From DASVEE01 sp036399695 (GTDB taxonomy: Bacteria > Acidobacteriota > Thermoanaerobaculia > Gp7-AA8), in NCBI GenBank assembly GCA_036399695.1, contig DASWMP010000083.1:1-12632 (forward strand): 12,632 bases of DNA, written 5' to 3'. Below the pieces are notes generated by a model. That model worked only from the letters and a program-made list of their open reading frames with translations, had not been told where the DNA came from and did not search any database. A program made the position numbers and the translations under genes. Shown here piece after piece: positions 1 through 6,689 of this stretch (positions are counted from its first letter, which is position 1; each line of letters begins with the position of its first letter).

Positions 1-14
1 CCCCCCCCCCCCCC
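1..14. other. C14 homopolymer at window edge
   Basis: The window opens with 14 consecutive C. It lies 22 bases beyond the stop codon of the first minus-strand gene. It may be a true homopolymer or an artefact of a contig end; the sequence alone cannot tell. Confidence 0.7.
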
Positions 15-36
15 ACTCCGAGATCAGAGTCGGCCC

Positions 37-1089
37 CTACGCGCTGGCCTTCCGCTTCGACTTGCGCATCGGCGCCACGGGGGTCACGGGCTCGGCCGGT
101 TTCTCCTCCGGCTTGATGATCGATGCCGGCACTTCCTCACGCGGGACGCGCAGCATCAGCATCAGCACCCCGATACCGGCCAGTGCGATGACGATCAGCA
201 GCGCGCCGCGGCCGGTCATCGGATCGGTGGCGCCGGGCGTCTCGACCGGGACCGGAAGGCTCGGCGTCAGGACGTTCGCCTGGACCGGCTTCGGCGGCGC
301 GGGTACGGGCTGCTCCGTCTGCACGGGGGCGGCCGTTTTCGCCGCCACCGGCGCCGGCGGAACGGCAACAGCGGCGACCTGCACGGGCTCCTGCTTCTTC
401 ACCGGCGGAATCGTGACCTCGGCCTTCTTCAGGCGCTTGCGCGACGGACCTGTCGCGGGCGTGGTGGTCGACCGCGGCGTCGCCGTCGTCTCGCGCGTCT
501 CGGTACGCGTCTCGACGCGCGGCGTCGAGCGCCGCGTCACCAGCGGATTCAGTTGCGTCGTCCCGCCGACGTCCGCGACCTGCACCCGCGCCGAGGGCGT
601 GGCCCCCGCCACCGCCCGCTCCGTCAGAAAGCGGCGCGTCTCGGCGGTCGGGTAGAACACCTGCCCGCGGTCGTCGACCAGGCGGTAGTCCTCGATGTAG
701 GCGGCGTAGCTCGGATAGGCGCGGGCCAGACGGTCGTGCAGCTCCTCGCCGTAGAACGCACCCATCGGGTTGTTCATCGCGTAGCTCCACACCTCGTGCA
801 GCGGTGCGAAGGTGGGGGAGGGGCGCTCCACGTAGAGCTGATGGAACGCCGCGTAGTCGTTACGGAGGGCCGCTTCGGCGAGCGATTCCGCCGGGGCGCT
901 GTAATCGATGCTGCGCACCGGCTCCACCGGCAGCACGAACGACGGCTCCTCGGCGAGCGGCGGTGGCGGCGTCACAGCAGCTCGGACACGCACCGGCGGC
1001 AGCGGTGGCTCGTCCTGACCGGTGACGGTGAAAGAGGTCGTGCAGAGCAGCACGACGGCGATGAGCACAACGAGACGCTGGTGACGCAC
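37..1089 (-). CDS. Exported Pro-rich protein with C-terminal membrane anchor
   Basis: Hypothetical 350-aa protein; I recognise no family. It starts at GTG 1089, four bases after a strong Shine-Dalgarno run (GGGAGGG, 1094-1100). Residues 1-24 form a signal peptide (hydrophobic core LVVLIAVVLL, likely cut near VTG-QD). Residues about 60-160 look like a small folded domain rich in Tyr, Leu and Ala. Residues about 175-290 are a low-complexity Thr/Pro/Ala/Val linker with a basic patch (RKRLKK). A hydrophobic helix at about 295-313 (GALLIVIALAGIG) is followed by a 37-residue tail ending in Lys/Arg (RKSKRK). The layout suggests a domain held outside the cytoplasmic membrane with a basic cytoplasmic tail. 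It is the last gene of a three-gene minus-strand run of exported proteins. The Shine-Dalgarno sequence lies inside a 9-bp hairpin stem (see 1094-1128). Function unknown. Confidence 0.75.
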   Translation of the reverse strand: MRHQRLVVLIAVVLLCTTSFTVTGQDEPPLPPVRVRAAVTPPPPLAEEPSFVLPVEPVRSIDYSAPAESLAEAALRNDYAAFHQLYVERPSPTFAPLHEVWSYAMNNPMGAFYGEELHDRLARAYPSYAAYIEDYRLVDDRGQVFYPTAETRRFLTERAVAGATPSARVQVADVGGTTQLNPLVTRRSTPRVETRTETRETTATPRSTTTPATGPSRKRLKKAEVTIPPVKKQEPVQVAAVAVPPAPVAAKTAAPVQTEQPVPAPPKPVQANVLTPSLPVPVETPGATDPMTGRGALLIVIALAGIGVLMLMLRVPREEVPASIIKPEEKPAEPVTPVAPMRKSKRKASA

Positions 1090-1093
1090 GCAA

Positions 1094-1128
1094 CCCTCCC
1101 GGCCTGCGAACAGGCTGTCGGCCGGGAG
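1094..1128 (-). promoter_or_regulatory. Hairpin sequestering the RBS of the 37-1089 gene
   Basis: In the minus-strand RNA, CTCCCGGCC (1128-1120) can pair perfectly with GGCCGGGAG (1104-1096), with a 15-nt loop. The second arm contains most of the Shine-Dalgarno run GGGAGGG (1100-1094) of the GTG start at 1089. A competing hairpin, GCCTG-TTCG-CAGGC (1115-1102), shares bases 1102-1104 and would leave the Shine-Dalgarno free. No U-tract follows, so a plain intrinsic terminator is less likely. The pairing is seen directly; the regulatory role is inferred. Confidence 0.5.
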
Positions 1129-1153
1129 AGTGTACTACTACTGGTGCGAGGCG

Positions 1154-1621
1154 CTACTGGCGGGAAGCGGTGGCGCGGGCGCGGCCGGCCGACTCACCCA
1201 GCGTGCGGGCCGTGTCGATCAGCTCCTGGATCGTCGTCTGATCCTTGCCGCTGGCCTGGAGGAGGTAAATACGGATGGCGCTGCCGATGGGGATGACGGT
1301 GTTCGCCGGGTCGGCGTAGAAACGCTCGAGCCCCGAGACGAGCTCGAAGCCGCTGACCTTACCGGAGGTGGACGTCTGGCGCTCGGTACGGGCCGCGAGG
1401 CTGGCGCACGGAGAGGTCGGGCCGGCCGTCACGTCGATCTTGTCGAGCGCTTCCTGGTATCCCTGTGCGTAGCCGATGGACCAGAACAGCTTCTCGGTGC
1501 TGCTCAGCCGGAGCCATTCGTCGCCGTTCGACGGGGGCGTGATCTGCGGCGTGGCAGCCGTTTGAGCGAAGCCAACCATCGAAACGAGCAGCAAGGCAAT
1601 TCCGACAACGATCTTCTTCAT
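1154..1621 (-). CDS. Secreted 155-aa hypothetical protein
   Basis: ATG 1621 is preceded by AAAAGG (ending at 1629) with a 7-nt spacer, a usable Shine-Dalgarno. The first 20 residues are a clear signal peptide (MKKIVVGIALLLV, cut after GFAQ or FA). The mature protein is about 135 residues and mostly helical. It contains an aromatic segment (LFWSIGYAQGYQEAL) and a segment FYADPANTVIPIGSAIRIYL. This pattern (GYxxGxxxA, then FYxDPxN and an Ile/Pro stretch) recalls small periplasmic helical proteins of the Rap1a/Tai type. That resemblance is weak and rests on memory of the pattern only. A candidate promoter lies directly upstream (1672-1699), so it may be transcribed on its own and with the 37-1089 gene downstream. 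The gap to that gene is 64 bases. Function unknown. Confidence 0.8.
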   Translation of the reverse strand: MKKIVVGIALLLVSMVGFAQTAATPQITPPSNGDEWLRLSSTEKLFWSIGYAQGYQEALDKIDVTAGPTSPCASLAARTERQTSTSGKVSGFELVSGLERFYADPANTVIPIGSAIRIYLLQASGKDQTTIQELIDTARTLGESAGRARATASRQ

Positions 1622-1671
1622 GGACGCACCTTTTCAGTCAGAGATGAGGATGGCTGGTAGAAACGGGTCGG

Positions 1672-1699
1672 ATTCTAACCAAAAAGCGGCGATTCGCAA
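1672..1699 (-). promoter_or_regulatory. Candidate sigma-70-type promoter
   Basis: Reading the minus strand, TTGCGA (1699-1694) and TAGAAT (1677-1672) are 16 bp apart. They match the -35 and -10 consensus at 4 of 6 and 5 of 6 positions. The site lies between the stop of the TPR gene (1701) and the ATG at 1621, in a locally AT-rich patch of a GC-rich region. It would drive the 155-aa gene and perhaps the gene after it. Confidence 0.5.
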
Positions 1700-1700
1700 A

Positions 1701-2678
1701 TTAACGTACGGAGCCTTCGATTTTTGCCTTGTATCGGGCCACGTCCCCGGTCACCTCGATGTAAGGCAGCGCCGCGGCGAGCTCCCGTCTGGCGCCGGCA
1801 TAATCGCCCGTCTCGTAGAGCGCGACGGCCAGATAGTAACGATAGGGCTGCTCGCTTTCGCGCAACCTGCCGAGTCGCGTGAAAGCCCGCACTGTCGCTT
1901 CGAAGTCGCGCGCCCGGTACGCCCCCTCGGCCACACGAATGAGCGTCGCGTGATCGAGTGACGTGACGCCGAGCACCTCGCGGTAGATGGCCCGCGCTTC
2001 CGGAAGGCTGTTGCGTGCGAGGAGGCGTTCCCCCTCGGCGAGACGCGCCGTGACGTCGACCGGCCGCGCCTGCGGCGGCGCCGTCGTCTGCGGTGCGGGG
2101 GTCTGCGGTGCGGGGGTCTGCCGTGGGGTGGTCTGCGGTGCCGGCGTCACCGGTGCCGGCGTCGCCGGAGCCGGCGTGACGGGACGCCGCTGCGGCTCCG
2201 GCTGCGCTGTTTGCGGCTGCGTCCGCGGTGGCACCGTCGTCGCCGGCGGGGCTGCGGGCGGGGCCGCCGTGGGTGCACGTTGCAGCAGCGCCACCTGATC
2301 GGGCGTCAGCAGCCGTCGTGCGAGCGCATTGAAGCGATCCCTGACGGACGTCGCCAGCGGCAGCGATGCGTAATAGTTGCCGAGGCGCTCGGCGGCCACG
2401 ACGCGTTGCGCGGCGACGCGCGCTTCGGCGTCGCGCTCGAGGCGTTCGTACGTCAGCGCGAGATGAACCTGCGCGATCTCGAACTGTGGCGGAGCGTCGA
2501 GGAAGCCGAAGGCGGCGATGCGCAGCTCGCGCGCCGCCATTTCGTCGTTGCCGGCGGCGGCATTCGCCAGTCCGCGCTGCAACATGTTCCCGTAGAACTG
2601 CGCGTCGGTCTGCGCGAACGCTGTGATGGCCGTCAACGAAAGCAGCAGCCCGAGTACCGCGGTACGTCCATAAGTCAT
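1701..2678 (-). CDS. Secreted TPR-like protein with Pro-rich repeat linker
   Basis: I chose ATG 2678 over the upstream in-frame ATG 2717. The shorter form (325 aa) begins directly with a good signal peptide (MTYGRTAVLGLLLSL, cut after AFAQ), while the 13 extra residues would be polar. Neither start has a convincing Shine-Dalgarno. Residues about 24-135 are helical and repeat-like (Ala/Leu/Arg rich, with QVHLALTYERLERDAEA resembling a TPR helix pair). Residues about 136-206 are a Pro/Thr/Ala/Gln linker, partly made of a tandem 5-residue unit (TPAPQ, see 2086-2190). Residues about 209-312 look like two to three TPR units (AEGERLLARNSLPEARAIYR and DFEATVRAFTRLGRL, then VALYETGDYAGARREL). TPR domains mediate protein-protein contacts, so an envelope scaffold or assembly role is plausible, but no specific function can be given. 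It heads a three-gene run of exported proteins. Confidence 0.8.
   Translation of the reverse strand: MTYGRTAVLGLLLSLTAITAFAQTDAQFYGNMLQRGLANAAAGNDEMAARELRIAAFGFLDAPPQFEIAQVHLALTYERLERDAEARVAAQRVVAAERLGNYYASLPLATSVRDRFNALARRLLTPDQVALLQRAPTAAPPAAPPATTVPPRTQPQTAQPEPQRRPVTPAPATPAPVTPAPQTTPRQTPAPQTPAPQTTAPPQARPVDVTARLAEGERLLARNSLPEARAIYREVLGVTSLDHATLIRVAEGAYRARDFEATVRAFTRLGRLRESEQPYRYYLAVALYETGDYAGARRELAAALPYIEVTGDVARYKAKIEGSVR
2086..2190 (-). repeat. 15-bp minisatellite coding a TPAPQ linker
   Basis: Seven consecutive 15-bp units start at 2086, 2101, 2116, 2131, 2146, 2161 and 2176. The first two are identical (GTCTGCGGTGCGGGG on the plus strand) and the rest diverge gradually. On the coding strand each unit gives five residues (TPAPQ, TPAPV, TPAPA variants). 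Copy-number change would stay in frame and only alter linker length. Confidence 0.85.
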
Positions 2679-2737
2679 TCGCACTTTTAAAGAGAAACCC
2701 CGAGGCGATTCTGCCATAGACGCCCGAGGAATTGCGG

Positions 2738-2743
2738 TAGCAT
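2738..2743 (+). promoter_or_regulatory. Candidate -10 motif of a short-leader transcript
   Basis: TAGCAT (TANNNT type) ends 11 nt before GTG 2755. There is no Shine-Dalgarno next to that start; GAGGA lies about 23 nt away. A transcript starting about 7 nt after this motif would have a leader of only a few bases. Confidence 0.3.
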
Positions 2744-2754
2744 TTCACTCACAC

Positions 2755-4056
2755 GTGAGCCGCAATGTTGTGGTCGTCGGGGGTGGCCTCGCCGGATTGG
2801 CGGCCGCGCTCTATCTCGCCCGCGCCGGGCGTTCCGTCACCATCTTCGAAAAACGGCGCGACCTCGGCGGACGCGCCGTCACCCAGCTCCGCCACGGCTA
2901 CCGCTTCAACCTCGGCGCGCACGCCGTCTATCGCGGCGGCGCTGCCAGCCGCGTCTACCGCGAGCTCGGCATCCCGCTGCGCGGCGGCACGCCAAAGTCC
3001 GGCGGCCGGGCCATGGTCGGCGACGAGCCGTACAAACTGCCCTCGTCCGCCTGGTCGCTCCTCACCAGTTCACTGTTGTCCATCGGCGAGAAACTGCAGT
3101 TCGCGAAGCTGATGCTCACCGTCGGCCGTATGGACACGAAGCCGTACGCCCGCGTCTCCACGCGCGAGTGGCTCGACCGCCGTTTCCCGGCGCAGCGGCT
3201 GCGCGACGTCGTCGAGATGTACGTCCGCCTCGCGACCTACTGCAACTCGCCTGAAGAGCAGAGCGCCGCCGCCACGATCGAGCAACTGCGCCTGCTGCGC
3301 CGCGGCACGCTCTACGTGGACGAGGGCTGGCAGAAGATCGTCGATGCACTCCACAGCGCCGCCGTCTCAGCCGGCGTGAACTTCATCACCAGCTCGCGTG
3401 TCGTGTCCGTGACGCACGACAGCCGCGTGCGTGGCATCGAGCTCGGGGAGCTGCAGCTCGACGACCGCGCGAACACGATGAACCTGGCCCTGCCGGATCC
3501 GGACGCGGAAGCGGCGCACGGCACGCGCATCCCGGCCGAGACGGTGCTGCTGGCCGTCGATCCGCCGACCGCCTGCGCGCTGGTCGGCGACCACCCGGTG
3601 ACGGAGAGCTGGTCCGCCTGCACGCCCGTGCGCGCCGCCTGCCTCGACGTCGGCCTCTCACGCCTCCCGGAGCCGCGCAACACGTTCGCGATCTGCATGG
3701 ATCGCCCGTACTACTTTTCGGTCCACTCCGCCTGGGCGCAACTGACGCCGAAGGGCGGCGCGCTGGTGCACGTGGCCCGCTACCTCCGCGACGGCGAGCG
3801 CGCCGAGGAGCACGAGCTCGAGCGCATCCTCGACGAACTGCAGCCCGGCTGGCGCGAGGCCGTCGTCCACAAGCGCTGGCTGCCGCAGATGGTCGTTTCC
3901 AATGCCATCGTGCGCCCCGGCGCACCCCGCCCGACGCCCGTGACCCCGATCAAGGGGCTGTACGTGGCCGGAGACTGGGTAGGCGGGGAGGGGCTGCTCT
4001 CCGATGCAGCCCTCTCCAGCGCCCGCAGCGCCGCGCGAGCCATCCTGGCCACGTAG
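2755..4056 (+). CDS. FAD-dependent oxidoreductase, amine oxidase/phytoene desaturase-like
   Basis: This 433-aa protein binds FAD and probably oxidises or isomerises a hydrophobic or amine substrate, which cannot be named from sequence. The dinucleotide-binding motif GGGLAGLAAAL is at residues 9-19. The ribose-binding acid E32 (SVTIFEKRRDLGGRA) is followed by the GG doublet typical of the amine oxidase/CrtI/protoporphyrinogen-oxidase superfamily. The C-terminus has the second FAD contact (LYVAGDWVGGEGLLSDAALS), followed by the helix that closes the flavin domain. Length is slightly short for CrtI (about 490-510) but fits the smaller FAD oxidoreductases next to hopanoid and carotenoid genes; no such genes are present here. 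There is no signal peptide. GTG 2755 is the only start that leaves the Rossmann strand complete. It is divergent from the TPR gene (76 bases apart) and converges on the TSGG-repeat gene across a large palindrome. Confidence 0.88.
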   Translation: MSRNVVVVGGGLAGLAAALYLARAGRSVTIFEKRRDLGGRAVTQLRHGYRFNLGAHAVYRGGAASRVYRELGIPLRGGTPKSGGRAMVGDEPYKLPSSAWSLLTSSLLSIGEKLQFAKLMLTVGRMDTKPYARVSTREWLDRRFPAQRLRDVVEMYVRLATYCNSPEEQSAAATIEQLRLLRRGTLYVDEGWQKIVDALHSAAVSAGVNFITSSRVVSVTHDSRVRGIELGELQLDDRANTMNLALPDPDAEAAHGTRIPAETVLLAVDPPTACALVGDHPVTESWSACTPVRAACLDVGLSRLPEPRNTFAICMDRPYYFSVHSAWAQLTPKGGALVHVARYLRDGERAEEHELERILDELQPGWREAVVHKRWLPQMVVSNAIVRPGAPRPTPVTPIKGLYVAGDWVGGEGLLSDAALSSARSAARAILAT

Positions 4057-4063
4057 GTGGGCA

Positions 4064-4212
4064 ATGGGACCTATGGGAAATGGGACCTATGGGACCTATA
4101 GGACCGATGGGCCTCCGGTCCGCGGAGCTGTTGCGCCTGTTGCCACTGGGAGCTCCGCTCCGCGGACCGCAGGCCCATCGGTCCCATTTCCCATAAGTCC
4201 CATAGGTCCCAT
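4064..4212. repeat. Palindromic element A, 9-nt words (ATGGGACCT)
   Basis: A 149-bp element nearly fills the 164-bp gap between two convergent genes. The inner stem pairs 4101-4128 with 4157-4184 (28 bp, one mismatch) around a 28-nt loop. The outer arms are tandem or slipped copies of ATGGGACCT on the left (4064, 4079, 4088, then ATAGGACCG) and its reverse complement AGGTCCCAT on the right. Arms match with small register shifts. The transcript would fold into one long hairpin on either strand, so the element may end transcription or protect the 3' ends of both genes. No U-tract follows. Its right-end words recur in element B inside the GT2 gene. Confidence 0.92.
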
Positions 4213-4220
4213 CGTTTCAC

Positions 4221-5189
4221 TCACCCCAGCGGCTGAATCGTGATCCCGCCGCCGGAGGTCCGCAGCGTCAGCTTCGGGCCACCGCCGCCGATGCTGCCGC
4301 GGAGCGTGCCGGAGCTCTGGGTGCCCACCACCGTCACCGGGACGTCGGCGCTGATGCCGCCGCCGCTGGCACGCGCATCCAGCTCCGCGCCGACATTGCG
4401 CGCCAGCGACACGCGCACGTCACCGCCCGAGGTGGACAGCGTCGAATCGCCGCCCGGCTGGCGGCTGAAGCTCGCCACGATCGAGCCGCCTGACGTCGAC
4501 GCGTCGACCTTTCCGCCTGCTTCGGCGATGCGGATGTTGCCGCCGGACGTGCGGGCGTTCACGTTACCGCCGGCGCGGGTCACGGCGATCGAGCCGCCCG
4601 ACGTTGCCGCCGTCACGGCGCGCTGCGCGTCGCCGACGCGCACGTTGCCGCCCGACGTCCGGACGTCCACGTCACCCGTGGCGCTCTCCAGGTCCACGTT
4701 GCCGCCGGAGGTGCGCGCCATCACCGGCCCGTCGATCCTGCCGCCTTTGATGTTGCCGCCGGACGTGCGCACGTTCACCGTCCCGGTCACATTCGTCAGG
4801 TCGATGTTGCCGCCGGAGGTCTTCACCTCCACGCTGTAGCGCGACGGCACGCGGATGTTCCACTTCACCCGCAGCGGCGAGTTCAAGTTGAACCAGTCGT
4901 CATCCCAGTCGGTCGTGATCTCGACGTCGTTCCCCTTCTGGGCGAACTGGATGTCGAGGTCTTTGAAGATCCGGGTGGCCTTGTCGCGGTCCGAGGTGCG
5001 CGCGGTGCGGACGATCTCCACGGCCACGCCGCTGCCGCCCGTCACGATCGTGACGTCGCCGAGGTCGGCGTTCAGCGTCAGTTTGCCTCCCTCCGACACG
5101 TTGAACCCGCGACGCATCGTGTCGTCGATCGCCGCGTGGGCCGCGGCGGCCATGAATAACGTGAGTGCCAGGATCGCTGCTCTGCGCAT
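4221..5189 (-). CDS. Secreted TSGG-repeat beta-structure protein, DUF4097-like
   Basis: 322 aa from ATG 5189, which has a strong Shine-Dalgarno (AAGGAG, 5196-5201, 6 nt away). The open frame continues upstream to 5294, but those extra 35 residues are encoded by palindrome C and precede the signal peptide, so I exclude them. Residues 1-19 form a signal peptide (MRRAAILALTLFMAAAAHA). A short polar domain (LNADLGDVTIVTGGSGVAVEI and TDWDDDWFNLN) leads into ten repeats headed by TSGG or ASGG (TSGGNIDL, TSGGNIKG, TSGGNVDL and similar), about 15-35 residues apart, ending in TSGGGITI near the C-terminus. This is the pattern of the DUF4097/DUF2807 family, predicted to stack as a right-handed beta-solenoid; its biochemical role is unknown. 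It likely acts outside the cytoplasmic membrane. It converges on the FAD oxidoreductase, and its 5' leader or promoter overlaps palindrome C. Confidence 0.88.
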   Translation of the reverse strand: MRRAAILALTLFMAAAAHAAIDDTMRRGFNVSEGGKLTLNADLGDVTIVTGGSGVAVEIVRTARTSDRDKATRIFKDLDIQFAQKGNDVEITTDWDDDWFNLNSPLRVKWNIRVPSRYSVEVKTSGGNIDLTNVTGTVNVRTSGGNIKGGRIDGPVMARTSGGNVDLESATGDVDVRTSGGNVRVGDAQRAVTAATSGGSIAVTRAGGNVNARTSGGNIRIAEAGGKVDASTSGGSIVASFSRQPGGDSTLSTSGGDVRVSLARNVGAELDARASGGGISADVPVTVVGTQSSGTLRGSIGGGGPKLTLRTSGGGITIQPLG

Positions 5190-5207
5190 GAAGGGCTCCT
5201 TCGAATC

Positions 5208-5310
5208 AGTTGGCGGTTGGCAGTTGGCGGTTGGCGGTGGAACCGTTCCTGGCCGACAGCGGATGGCGGAACGGACTCTCCTGCCAACCGCCAACTGCCA
5301 ACCGCCAACT
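5208..5310. repeat. Palindromic element C, 7-nt words (TTGGCGG/TTGGCAG)
   Basis: A 103-bp element between divergent genes. Perfect 28-bp inverted arms (5208-5235 and 5283-5310) consist of tandem heptamers TTGGCGG and TTGGCAG, around a 47-nt spacer. The spacer has its own 7-bp stem, CCGTTCC (5243-5249) with GGAACGG (5268-5274). The left arm begins 7 bases upstream of the Shine-Dalgarno of the TSGG-repeat gene. The element therefore either carries that gene's promoter or is transcribed as a large hairpin in its 5' leader. Short-word repeats of this kind also make spurious reading frames, which explains the open frame upstream of 5189. Confidence 0.93.
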
Positions 5311-5346
5311 ACTCCTCATACGCCCCGGATCGTCCAAAGTTTGCAG

Positions 5347-5352
5347 TAAACT
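5347..5352 (+). promoter_or_regulatory. Candidate -10 motif for a leaderless start
   Basis: TAAACT (TANNNT type) ends 9 nt before ATG 5362, and no Shine-Dalgarno is present. The spacing puts the transcript start at or within about 2-3 nt of the start codon. Confidence 0.35.
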
Positions 5353-5361
5353 CCGCCCGCC

Positions 5362-5832
5362 ATGCCGATCGATGATGCTCAGTTCAAATTGGCGATGTCG
5401 CACTTCGCCAGCGGGGTGACGGTCGTGACGACCGAGCACGACGGAAACCTCTACGGGATGACCGTGGCGTCGTTCGCCTCCCTCTCGCTCCATCCGCCGC
5501 TCGTGCTCGTCTGCATCGAGAAGTCCGTCAAGACGCACGACGCCATCGTCGCTGCCCGCAAGTTCGGCGTCAGCATCCTCGGCGCGAATCAGACCGACGT
5601 CTCCAACCGCTTCGCCTCCAAGGCCGAGAACAAGTGCGACGGCCTGACGATGGACCGCGGCGAGCTCGGTGTGCCGCTCGTCGCCGGAGCCGTCTGCACG
5701 CTCGAGTGCCGCCTCCACGAGCAGCTCCCCGGCGGCGATCACACGATCTTCGTCGGCGAGGTCGTCGGCTCCGCGACCGCTGAGGGGCAGCCGCTCCTCT
5801 ACTGGCGCAGCTCGTATCGCGGGATCTCGTAA
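5362..5832 (+). CDS. Flavin reductase-like FMN-binding split-barrel protein
   Basis: 156 aa, the normal size for the flavin reductase-like (DIM6/NTAB, HpaC type) family. Members bind FMN and often use NAD(P)H to supply reduced flavin to a partner monooxygenase. The N-terminal signature is present: MSHFASGVTVVTTEHDG, then YGMTVASFASLSLHPPLVLV, where the TVASFxSLSxxPP stretch is the flavin-binding hallmark, followed by the helix SVKTHDAI and SILGANQ. FASKAENKCDGL and the late strand HTIFVGEVVG complete the fold. No signal peptide, so cytosolic. It is the first gene of a tight plus-strand set; its stop overlaps the next ATG by one base (TAATG). No monooxygenase partner is visible, so the substrate and partner are unknown. 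Confidence 0.9.
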   Translation: MPIDDAQFKLAMSHFASGVTVVTTEHDGNLYGMTVASFASLSLHPPLVLVCIEKSVKTHDAIVAARKFGVSILGANQTDVSNRFASKAENKCDGLTMDRGELGVPLVAGAVCTLECRLHEQLPGGDHTIFVGEVVGSATAEGQPLLYWRSSYRGIS

Positions 5833-6674
5833 TGCAGGAGATGGGGGAGACGCTGAGGACCACCTTCCGGCGCATGCTGCGCCTCGAGAACCGTCGCGCC
5901 GCCGTGCGCCACGGCCGCCTCGAAAAGATCGAAGCCTTCGAATCGCAGATCCTCGGCAACACGCGCCAGATCACGATCTTCCTTCCGGCCGGCTACGACG
6001 ACCGCGACGACCGCCGCTATCCCGTGCTCTACATGCACGACGGCCAGAACCTCTTCGAAGGGCACCGTGCCTTCGTTCCCGATAACCACTGGCGCCTCAA
6101 CGAGGCCGCCGACCGCGCCATCGGCGAGCGCACCGCCTCGCCGATGATCATCGTCGGCATCGATCACGCCGGCCCGTCGCGCGTCGACGAATACACGCCG
6201 ACGCGCGACGAAGCGCGCAATTCCGGAGGCCGTGCCGAGGATCATGCGCGCATGCTCGCTGAAGAGCTGAAGCCGGCCATCGACGCGCGCTTCCGCACGA
6301 TCCCGGACGAGACCTGCGTCGGCGGCTCGTCGCTCGGCGGGCTCGTCTCGCTCTACCTGGCGCTGCGTCATTCCGATTGGGTGCGCGGCGCGGCCGTGAT
6401 GTCGCCGTCCGTATGGTGGAACAACCGTGCGGTGCTGGCGGACGTGGACCGCTTCGACAGCAGCCACCGTCCGCGCATCTGGCTCGATATCGGCGGGCGT
6501 GAAGGGCTCGAAGCGCTGCAGGACGCGCGTCTGCTGCGCGACCGTCTGAAGAGCAAAGGCTGGCGCGCCGAGGAGGACTTCCTCTATTACGAGGACCGCC
6601 GCGCCGACCATACCGAGCGCGCCTGGGCCAGCCGTGCCCGCAAACCTCTGGAGTTTTTGTTCCCGCCGACGTAG
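5832..6674 (+). CDS. Alpha/beta-hydrolase, esterase family (Fes/esterase D type)
   Basis: A 280-aa serine esterase of the putative esterase (Pfam PF00756-like) family. Visible landmarks are the ITIFLPAGYDD strand/turn near residues 47-59, the oxyanion region PVLYMHDGQNLF (64-75), the nucleophile elbow GGSSLGG (catalytic Ser167), the acid in WLDIGGREG (Asp219 or Glu224) and the catalytic His260 in RADHTERAWASR. The motif order and MSPSVWWNN segment match enterochelin-esterase-like and acyl esterases; the actual ester substrate is unknown. No signal peptide, so probably cytosolic. The ATG at 5832 overlaps the stop of the flavin reductase gene by one base, with GGGA about 10 nt upstream, indicating translational coupling. 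moaA follows 15 bases after the stop. Confidence 0.9.
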   Translation: MQEMGETLRTTFRRMLRLENRRAAVRHGRLEKIEAFESQILGNTRQITIFLPAGYDDRDDRRYPVLYMHDGQNLFEGHRAFVPDNHWRLNEAADRAIGERTASPMIIVGIDHAGPSRVDEYTPTRDEARNSGGRAEDHARMLAEELKPAIDARFRTIPDETCVGGSSLGGLVSLYLALRHSDWVRGAAVMSPSVWWNNRAVLADVDRFDSSHRPRIWLDIGGREGLEALQDARLLRDRLKSKGWRAEEDFLYYEDRRADHTERAWASRARKPLEFLFPPT

Positions 6675-6689
6675 TTTCGGCGGACGCAC

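Noticed and set aside
1675..2748. Minus-strand 357-codon frame overlapping the TPR gene
   Set aside because: The product is Arg/Gly/Ala-rich low complexity with no signal peptide or domain. The alternative frame gives a signal peptide and TPR-like helices.
4240..4839. Plus-strand 199-codon frame opposite the TSGG-repeat gene
   Set aside because: Its openness follows from the periodic TSGG codons on the other strand; the PPDV/PPEV repeats are their reverse complement.
5190..5294. 35-codon N-terminal extension of the TSGG-repeat gene
   Set aside because: It is encoded mostly by palindrome C heptamers, and the ATG at 5189 has a strong Shine-Dalgarno followed by a signal peptide.
5208..5310. 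CRISPR-like repeat array
   Set aside because: The repeats are 7-nt words without regular 30-40-nt unique spacers, and there are no cas genes. The structure is an inverted repeat.
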